Part shown: positions 1 through 7,421 of the stretch, in pieces
How positions within the stretch are numbered: the first letter of the stretch is position 1
Layout: every line of letters starts with the position of its first letter
Assembly: GCA_033398695.1 (NCBI GenBank)
Contig: CM065805.1
Coordinates: forward strand, 76,786,762-76,850,761
Length of the DNA stretch: 64,000 nt
Direction: 5' to 3'
Origin: Orobanche coerulescens
Lineage: Eukaryota; Streptophyta; Magnoliopsida; Lamiales; Orobanchaceae
Made by a program: the position numbers and the translations under genes
Notes under the pieces: model-generated
Told to the model about the DNA's origin: nothing
The model's input: the letters and a program-made list of their open reading frames with translations, nothing else
Database searches by the model: none

Positions 1-326
1 TCCGGCCCCACATGCCGAAAGTTGAGATCGGATACAATTGCAATGGTTACGTACATAACAGGTGCCCCTTTACGTACGTAAAGGCCTCAAAATAGCGTAC
101 GCTATGCCTAATGCTTAACGTACGTTAGGCTCAGATTTTAATAGTTCAATATGCACTTATCTATACAACACTGAAAATTCAAACATAGTGTGAGTGATCA
201 TTTTTATTAAGTCTATTATGATATATTCTAACATCAATATTCATTTCACAAATGCAACAAGACTACAACAGTATTGAATTATCCGAATAGTACAACAGTA
301 AGTAAGAATTTCCGTCGGATATTACA
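1..326 (-). repeat. Element A 3' LTR, outer part only (cut by window edge)
   Basis: This segment aligns base for base with 29751-30076, the outer end of A's right LTR. In element orientation it is the start of the LTR (TGTAATATCCGACGG...). It carries copies of the TTACGTACGTAA/TAACGTACGTTA palindromes at about 46-125, one of them decayed to TTACGTACATAA. Confidence 0.93.
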
Positions 327-328
327 TA

Positions 329-333
329 CTCCC
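329..333. repeat. Target-site duplication, left copy (CTCCC), of the element 1 complex
   Basis: CTCCC directly before the LTR start at 334 is repeated at 12794-12798 directly after the LTR end at 12793. One 5-bp duplication therefore brackets the whole three-LTR complex. Confidence 0.9.
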
Positions 334-1033
334 TGTAATACCCGGTTGTAATTCAGTAATTATCATTCAGTATTTATCATTCAGTAATTGATACTCAGTA
401 ATCTCATTCATCATTGATCATTTGTCACTCATATTCAGTCATGGTATTCATCATTCAGAGTAATTGTATCGTGTATCAATCGTCATTCATCACTAATCTG
501 ATTGGAGTTTCGTGCCGTGTTTATCATCATTGTCATTTTCGTTGCGAGCTGTGCGTGAGGAGTAGCGCACGCTACATACTCCTTTTAGCGTACGCTAATT
601 GGGTATAGGTAGCGCACGCTACCACTCAGCTTTAGCGCACGCTAAGGTTACCCTGGCTGCAGTCCAGAAGGTACTGGACTGCAGGTGAGTTATAAGTAGC
701 GCACGCTACGATTGGTAAGTAGCGCGCGCTAGTGGGTTGAAGTAGCGCACGCTAATATGAGGTGTAGCGCGCGCTAAGGACGGATCAGGTTGAGTCCAGT
801 GGCTACTGGACTGCACTGGATTATTTCATAGCGCACGCTATGTGTTGTTGTTAGCGTACGCAACCGATATATTAGCGCACGCTAAACAATGGTTGTAGCG
901 CACGCTATCGTGGTCAGATCAGAGGTCAGACAGTTTTCTGGACTCCAGTGCTGGGCATCAATATTTCGTTAGCGCACGCTAATAATGGGTCTTAGCGCAC
1001 GCTAGTAGTATGGCCGTAGCGCACGCTACAAGA
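334..1033 (+). repeat. Element 1, first LTR, truncated at its right side
   Basis: It starts TGTAATACCCGG like the other two copies and follows them to about 1033, inside the palindrome array. There it jumps directly into internal sequence equivalent to about 8698. The TATA box, the 3' half of the LTR and the primer-binding site are missing. This copy keeps the best versions of the CTGGACT hairpins (for example 653-686), which are degraded in the other two LTRs. Confidence 0.92.
563..1028 (+). promoter_or_regulatory. Palindrome array in LTR, copy 1
   Basis: Twelve-bp units TAGCG-NN-CGCTA start at 563, 586, 610, 633 / 697, 720, 743, 765 / 829, 852, 873, 896 / 970, 993, 1017. They form tetrads with steps of 21-24 bp, separated by longer spacers (starts 64-74 bp apart) that each hold an AGTCCAG/CTGGACT inverted repeat. 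The unit at 852 is decayed on its right side. The function is unknown; the position upstream of the LTR TATA box (seen in the full copies) suggests a protein-binding array or a set of hairpins. Confidence 0.88.
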
Positions 1034-2629
1034 ACGGGCAAGGCGAACTTTGTCGCCGACGCCTTGAGTCGTAAGTCCGTTCATGAGCAGATGCTTGCTC
1101 GATTAACAGTTCAAAAGGAACTTCAGCAGGAATTTCTGAGACCCGAGATTGAGGTCTGGTTACAGCGAGTACAAGGGCAACTTTGTACGTTAGAGATTTC
1201 ATCGCCACTTGAGGAGGCTATCAGGGAGAATCAGGGTTCAGACCCATTTTTGTTACGCATTCGAGAGGATGTGACTCAGGGGAAAGCCCACGGATTTGTG
1301 GTCCACGAGGATGGAATTTTGCGTTTTAAGAATCGGTTGTGCGTACCGGCGAATGACGAGTTGAAAAACTCGATTTTGAGAGAAGCTCATGCTACCCCTT
1401 ATTCCGTTCACCCGGGGTCTAGCAAGATGTATAAAGACTTGAAACAAAATTACTGGTGGAGTAATATGAAGCGAGAAGTCGCGGAATATGTTTAGAGATG
1501 CTTAACCTGTCAGCAAGTCAAGATAGAACATCAGCGACCGGCGGGTATGTTGAAACCTCTTCCTATTCCAGAATGGAAGTGGGAGGACATTTCTATGGAT
1601 TTCATCACGAGTTTGCCGACGAGTCGTCGTGGCATGAATACGATCTGGGTGATTGTGGACCGCTTAACTAAATCAGCTCATTTCCTTGAGATTAAGGAAA
1701 TGTGGGGTCCCGAGAGACTTGCTCAACTGTTCATCAAAGAGATAGTCAGACTGCACGGTACTCCTAAAAGTATCGTTTCCGATCTTGACGGACGGTTTGT
1801 GTCCCATTTTTGGAAATCAGTTCATCATGCTATGGGAACCCAGCTTAATCTCGATCGCTTTTCACCTCGGTCAGACGGACAATCGAGAGAACCATTCAGA
1901 CATTAGAGGACATGTTGAGGGCATGCGTCCTCGATTGGAAAGACGATTGGGAAGCCCAACTACCATTAATCGAGTTCACGTATAATAATAGTTGGCATGC
2001 TTCGATCAAGATGGCACCTTACGAGGCCTTGTATGGTCGTCGTTGTCGATCTCCGTTGTGTTGGGACGACTTATCAGAATCAATCGGCACCGAGCCCGAT
2101 ATGCTTATAGCCGCCCGTGAGAATGTAGCTTTGATCGAAGTCGTTTGTTGGCATTTCGAGTCGTAAATCATATGCAGATAACCGTCGTTGACCATTAGAG
2201 TTCGAGGCTGGTGACCATGTGTTGGTCAAGGTATCCCCGAGTCGTGGTATCTTCCGTTTTGGGAAGAGGGGAAAGTTGAGTCCGAGATTCATTGGACCGT
2301 TCGAGATTTTGGATCGAGTAGGCGAGTTATCTTATCGATTGGCTTTACCTCCGGCGTTGAGCCGAATTCATAATATGTTTCACGTATCTCAGTTGCGGAA
2401 TTATGTTGCCGACCCGAGTCACATACTTCAGTTCGACGAAATCGAGATCGCCGACGATCATTCCTATGAGGAGCGTCCTATACGAGTTTTAGAGCGGCAA
2501 ATCAAACAGTTGAGGAATAAGACGATTCCTTTGGTTAAAATTCAGTGGTGTAGACACGGAGTCGAAGAGGCTACTTGGGAAACCGAGGATAGTATGCGGG
2601 AGAGTTATCCCGAGTTGTTTGACCCTTAG
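1034..2629 (+). pseudogene. Element 1, truncated first-unit pol (end of RNase H, integrase, chromodomain-like tail)
   Basis: This copy matches 8698-10304 of the second unit. It opens inside the end of RNase H (the [10 protein letters not shown] stretch), then has the integrase zinc-binding region, the D,D-35-E core and the C-terminal tail ending P-E-L-F-D-P. It is broken by a TAG at 1492-1494 (TCG to TAG relative to the other copy), by clustered changes at about 1848-1895 that shift the frame ahead of the catalytic Glu, by a rearranged patch at 2130-2165, and by another stop close to 2189 (CGA to TGA). With no start, gag or reverse transcriptase, it cannot be functional. Confidence 0.9.
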
Positions 2630-2650
2630 TTTCGGGGACGAAACTCTTTT

Positions 2651-2663
2651 AAGGGGGGGTGTA
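2651..2663 (+). other. Polypurine tract of the first unit
   Basis: AAGGGGGGGTGTA directly precedes the LTR start TGTAATACCC at 2664. It would prime plus-strand DNA synthesis during reverse transcription. The same tract precedes the last LTR. Confidence 0.85.
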
Positions 2664-2892
2664 TGTAATACCCGGTTGTAATTCAGTAATTATCATTCAG
2701 TATTTATCATTCAGTAATTGATACTAAGTAATATCATTCATCACTGATCATTTGTCACTCATATTCAGTCATGGTATTCATCATTCAGAGTAATTGTATC
2801 GTGTATCAATCGTCATTCATCACTAATTTGATTGGAGTTTCGTGCCGTGTTTATCATCATTGTCATTTTCGTTGCGAGCTGTGCGTGAGGAG

Positions 2893-3448
2893 AAGCGCAC
2901 GCTACATACTCCTTTTAGCGTACGCTAATTGGGTATAGGTAGCGCACGCTACCACTCAGCTTTAGCGCACGCTAAGGTTACCCTGGCTGCAGTCCAGAAG
3001 GTACCGGATCGCAGTGAGTTATAAGTAGCGCACGCTACGATTGGTAAGTAGCGCGCTAGTGGGTTGAAGTAGCGCACGCTAATATGAGGTGTAGCGCGCG
3101 CTAAGGACGGATCGAGTTGAGTCCGGTGGCTCTTTGCCTTTGATTATTTCATAGCGCACGCTATGTGTTGTTGTTAGCGTATGCAACCGATATATTAGCG
3201 CACGCTAAACAATGGTTGTAGCGCACGCTATCGTGGTCGATCGGAGGTCGACGTTTTCTCGACTCCATCTTGGGCATCAATATTTCGTTAGCGCACGCTA
3301 ATAATGGGTCTTAGCGCACGCTAGTAGTATGGCCGTAGCGCACGCTACAAGAAGGTACGTAGCGCGCGCTACCATGTTCGGACAGTGAGTACTGGACTAC
3401 CCAAATTACTCGTTAGCGCACGCTACGCACAAGGGCTAGCGCACGCTA
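2893..3448 (+). promoter_or_regulatory. Palindrome array in LTR, copy 2 (18 units)
   Basis: About 18 units of TAGCGCACGCTA and close variants (centres CA, CG, TA) lie here at steps of roughly 23 bp: four tetrads and a final pair at 3414 and 3437. Bases flanking the 12-mer are often complementary too (GTAGC..GCTAC, TTAGC..GCTAA, CATAGC..GCTATG, GGTAGC..GCTACC), so the outer pair varies together between units. Each unit could form a 5-7-bp stem with a 4-nt loop, or be a symmetric dimer site. Confidence 0.88.
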
Positions 3449-3460
3449 ACCTGGACTGAC

Positions 3461-3467
3461 TATAAAT
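3461..3467 (+). promoter_or_regulatory. TATA box of the middle LTR
   Basis: TATAAAT lies 24 bp after the start of the last palindrome (3437), inside ctggactgactataaatt. Transcription of element 1 would start about 30 bp downstream. The same sequence is at 11130-11136 in the last LTR and is absent from the truncated first LTR. Confidence 0.7.
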
Positions 3468-5061
3468 TGGACAGTTTAGTCAGAGTTCGTCATTATTCAT
3501 CTCATTTCATTCCTTCGGTAGGTTTGGGCGATTTCGAGCGATTCGGAGAGGATTCTTCGAGGAATAATCATTAATCATCATCTTCCAGCTCATCTTTCGG
3601 ATTAATCATCATTTCATCATTTTCATCGCATCGAATCAAAGGTATTAATCTCTTGGATCTAGAATTTCGGATTTTTGGGTTTTCCTTCCGATTTCTTCGT
3701 GTAAGCTTGGATTATCATTGGAATATGTTAGTTATGGATTATCTAACTTGGATAAATATATTCCTACGGATTTAATGGTTATTTTCGGAATTATTCCAAG
3801 AACCCTTGGGGTTGACTTCGGTTATTTTGGGGATTTCCGATTGTCGTTATTATAAACTTGAATTGTGGATTTCTATGAGATTATTGATGTCATTGATAAT
3901 GTTTTGCTGGTTTGAATCAATCATTTTGGAGTTGGTTCGATAATTTGGGTTTGGTTTTAACCAACGGGTATCTCAACGTTTTCGTTAGAGTACATCTACG
4001 AGTTCGGATATTGTTGTATCGACGTTTGGGTCGGTTATGATCGTATTTGAGTCATGTATTGATCGGTTGTTGGTAACTATTGATGTTCAAGGTTGTTCGA
4101 GCGACCGACTTTTCATTTAGGACGTTGTTCGTGGAAGGACATTCTTCATCGGTATTGTGTAAGTTAATTCTTACTCGGTTAAAAGGATATCCATTCCTTT
4201 TGTTGTTGTTCATTCATAATCATAATTCATTCATAAGGTACTAACCGTTTCAAAACTTGTCATTGTCAATTAATCACCTCAGTCATAAGGAACGACGGTT
4301 CCGATCATTTCATTGAGCTATCATTCATTTCACCATCATTTAATCTTGGTGAGTCATTATTCATTTTCGTGTCACTTTTGTCATATTGTGGCATTCCGGG
4401 TCATACTGGCGTGCCGGTTGGTATGTCTAGAATTTTCATGTCGGGCACATTATAGTCGTGTGTTGGTTGGTGGCCTCACATTGGACTGTGCACACGAGTT
4501 GATGGCGTCGTGAGACTGATTAGGTACAAGACCACATGTGTATTCGATCGATACTCGTTGGTGGCTTGTGCACGGACACATTTCCATCCCGGACGTAGTG
4601 TGGCGCCATTCCTTTGAGCCGTATTGATAGTTGATTCATATAGCATGTTTGATTGCGTATGTTTCGACAGGATAATTCATAACTTCAGATATATCATGAT
4701 TGTGTATTTTCAACCCTTGGGGATTGTTGTTACGTATGGCGACCCCGTTGGGAATCTGCTGTTTCGGTCATGGTAAGGCTAAGGCACGGGGAGAGCACGG
4801 TGACGGCGAGGAGTCCCAGTGATACTAGTAGGGGACCCCAGTCTTTTCAGTCATTTATGATTCCTTTATTTATTCCGCTGCAGACATTCCGTTTCAATAT
4901 TCATTCGACTCATTGTTGTATATTTTATCTCCATATAAAATATACTTGTACTCAGTATCATCCTGGGTGTGTTGTATAAAACTCCTCATCGGAGTAATTG
5001 ATGTTGTAATGTGGTTCGGTACTACATTTACCTGTGTAATTCATTCCTTTTCATTCGCCTG

Positions 5062-5084
5062 GTGGGTCCCAGTCGGGGGTCCAC
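5062..5084 (+). other. Conserved 23-nt hairpin near the LTR 3' end
   Basis: The arms are GTGGGTCCC and GGGGTCCAC around a short loop, pairing over 9 positions with two G-T wobbles. The hairpin is followed by CACTGTAATA and, 35 nt later, the LTR end. Equivalent hairpins with different bases but kept pairing occur in the other Gypsy LTRs of this window. Confidence 0.7.
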
Positions 5085-5123
5085 AGCACTGTAATATCCG
5101 CCTAGTTTGGGGTGTTACAGAGT

Positions 5124-5135
5124 TGGTATCGGAGC
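5124..5135 (+). other. Primer-binding site (initiator tRNA-Met type)
   Basis: TGGTATCGGAGC begins 4 nt after the LTR end and differs at one base from TGGTATCAGAGC, the usual plant Gypsy complement of the 3' end of initiator tRNA-Met. It fixes the 5' end of the internal region and the element's plus orientation. Confidence 0.9.
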
Positions 5136-5612
5136 GTGGTTTTGAATACTACCCTCCAAGTCATGTCTCATTTGAAATCATCGTCATCGGACTAGTATCA
5201 TTGGACTTTCGCGTCACGTGTGACCTGTGAAAATGCCGAGCCAATCAGACCAAGAACTGTAAGATTTCTAATGCCATGGTATAATTTATGGCATTAATCA
5301 TTCATTCATAATTCATCAGTTGACAATCCTCAATCATCATTGTCATTTTGACCAGGACGGTCAGGTTAACACATTAATCAGTCAATTCATTTCATTGTTC
5401 AGTTGTTGATCAGGAAGATCGAATCATTAATCTTGTTAACTCATTCAAGATAATCATTTCAATAATTCCATCAGATAATCATGTCACGTCAATTAATCAT
5501 TCATGTAATCGCTGTATTTGAGCGCGTATGCTCATTTTCATCATTTCATAATATAATCATAATGTGATACTCATGCGAGATATATAATCATCATATGACT
5601 TTCCACTTCAGT
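5136..5612 (+). other. Element 1 untranslated leader
   Basis: Non-coding sequence between primer site and gag, rich in ATCATTCAT-like repeats. It includes TCACGTGTGACCTGTG at 5214-5229, a block also found in the leaders of elements A and C although the surrounding leader sequence has diverged. No gene is seen. Confidence 0.7.
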
Positions 5613-7421
5613 ATGGAAAGGGCTGGCAGAGGACGTGGAGGACGAGGCCGTGGAGCGGGCCGAATCCCGAGAACTCGTGCGAATACACGTGCAAATGCCA
5701 GGAATAATGCTAACTCATCGAGCAGTGACGCTGCCACTCATTCACCTGGACGCGATCATTCACTATCGGGGAGTCGTACCCGGGACACGGCTCAGTCAGA
5801 GGGTGTCCGGGTTGACCCACTCGCATTTATGCAGGGCATGATGGCCCAAATGACTCAGATGGCACAACTAATGGAGGCGATGCATAACTCCACTACTCAA
5901 AATCAGCAGGCTCCTCCGCCGCCACCTCAGAGGCAAGAGAGGGGTGTAAGCAATATCATTAGCGATATCTCTCGCCAGCGACCACCTACTTTTGAGGGCT
6001 CATCTGAGCCGGCGGATATTGTTCATTGGCTTGAGCATTTTGAGAAGTTATTTGCTATGGTGGATTGCCCTGAAGGGCATAAAGTTTCAGTTGCGGCTTA
6101 CTATCTCGGTAAGAGCGCTCATTCATGGTGGTAATCGTTGAAGCCCACAGACGGAACATGTACTTGGGATCAGTTCAAGACTCTCATGATGGAGAGGTAC
6201 TATCCGGCCCCACTCAGGGAGGCCAAGTTGTCGGAATTACTCACTCCCGACCTTTCGGCGGATGATGATGTTCTCGCCATCGCCGAAAAATTTCAGGAAC
6301 TTCTTCCGTTCGCCTCATCTATCATTCACTCAGAAGCGGACAAGATCAAGTATTTCAGCAAGAGGCTGAAACCCCGTATGAGACTTCAGTTGCTTAATCA
6401 TAACTGTACCACTCTGTCCGAGTTCATTGAGAAAGCTCTCATTTACGAGCTTACGGCTAAGGAAATTGCTAAAAGAACCTTCGTCTCGCTAGCAAGAAGT
6501 CCAAGAATCGTAATCACCGACGGAGTCGTGCCACTTTCAAGAAACCACGTGCGGGCTCTACTTTTCTCGAGCGACCTCTCACGGCGTCTAAACCCGCGGA
6601 ATCTCGGCCGCGAGCGCCGCTCGGCCATCACTGTTTAACCGTGAGGAACAAGGTCATTTCGGCACCAAATGTCCAAGGCATCATCACGTGCCACAATCAG
6701 GATTGCCGGGCATAGGGCCCGTTTTTGCCGTAGGGACTCTAAACCCACTCCGGCGTCATCTCAAGCTCCTGTGTCATTCAATGCGTAATCAAAGTTTCGG
6801 TCGGCTGCTCAAGACGACAGAGCTAAAGGCGGAGCTAAGAGCTATCGACGGAGCGTCTGGTTCGGGGCCAAGCCCCGAATTTATGAGATGAAGAAGTCCG
6901 ATGATCCCGAGGCCCGAATGATCTCGTGTACACTCGATATTCTATCTCAACCCGTGTGTACCCTTTTGATACCGGTGCATCTCATTCATTCATTTCCGAG
7001 TCATGTTTGAGTAGACTACGCCGGGTAGTGCTACTAGTTGTGAGCCTTATGTCATCGGGCCTACCCGATGGTAGACGAATTATCGTAACCGTGAGATTCG
7101 TAAATGTCCGATTGGGCCATGGTCGTATGGCCGCCGACCTAATCGTAGTAGATTTGCCGAGGGACGACGCGTCATCTTGGGTATTGATTGGATGGATCGT
7201 CATGTCGCCATCATTAGTGTCCGAAAGCGTTTGGTCACTATCATTTCGCATTTATGGAGTCGAATGTGTGTTTCGTGGAGGTAATCCCTACTGTTCTCGT
7301 AAAGTCATTAATTTGATGAAAGCGAAGGTTACTCAATCGGGATGTGTCGGTTATTGGTGCTATATGGCCAAAACCAAGAAATCATCAAGAATGTTAACGG
7401 ATATTCCGGTGGTGAGGGAAT
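5613..7421 (+). pseudogene. Element 1 gag and protease region (broken)
   Basis: Gag starts at ATG 5613 with an Arg/Gly-rich N terminus, then M-Q-G-M-M-A-Q-M-T-Q-M and the retrotransposon Gag core (R-Q-R-P-P-T-F-E-G, then H-W-L-E-H-F-E-K-L-F). A TAA at 6132-6134 interrupts it after A-H-S-W-W; reading resumes in frame at 6138. A frameshift close to 6478 precedes the zinc-knuckle region, where C-x2-C-x4-H-x4-C has decayed to x-x-x-R-x4-H-x4-C (about 6630-6670). The protease motif D-T-G-A-S-H-S-F-I is at about 6970-7000 in another frame, and two or more further shifts separate it from pol. Gag would package the RNA and protease would cut the polyprotein; neither can be made complete here. Confidence 0.9.

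Larger units (their letters stand above)
2664..5119 (+). repeat. Element 1, middle LTR (complete, 2456 bp)
   Basis: It begins TGTAATACCCGG after a polypurine tract and ends GGGGTGTTACA directly before a primer-binding site. It is nearly identical to 10336-12793 outside a few short patches. In order it contains an ATTCA-rich start, the palindrome array (2893-3448), a TATA box (3461-3467), about 1.6 kb of AT-rich R/U5 sequence without credible genes, and a hairpin (5062-5084) near the end. Short open frames in it, such as 4313-4513 and 4913-5230, are chance frames. Confidence 0.93.

Noticed and set aside
414..608. Small open frame at the LTR start (also 10416-10610)
   Set aside because: It lies in repetitive ATTCA-rich LTR sequence; no protein features and not kept open in the middle LTR.
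2893..3448. CRISPR-like or plasmid-iteron-like regular repeats
   Set aside because: The units are 12 bp with 11-bp spacers, lie inside an LTR with primer site and polypurine tract, and recur in three retrotransposon LTRs. The context is clearly plant nuclear DNA.
4913..5230. 105-codon frame across the LTR end and primer site
   Set aside because: It runs over the hairpin, LTR border and primer-binding site, so it is a chance frame.
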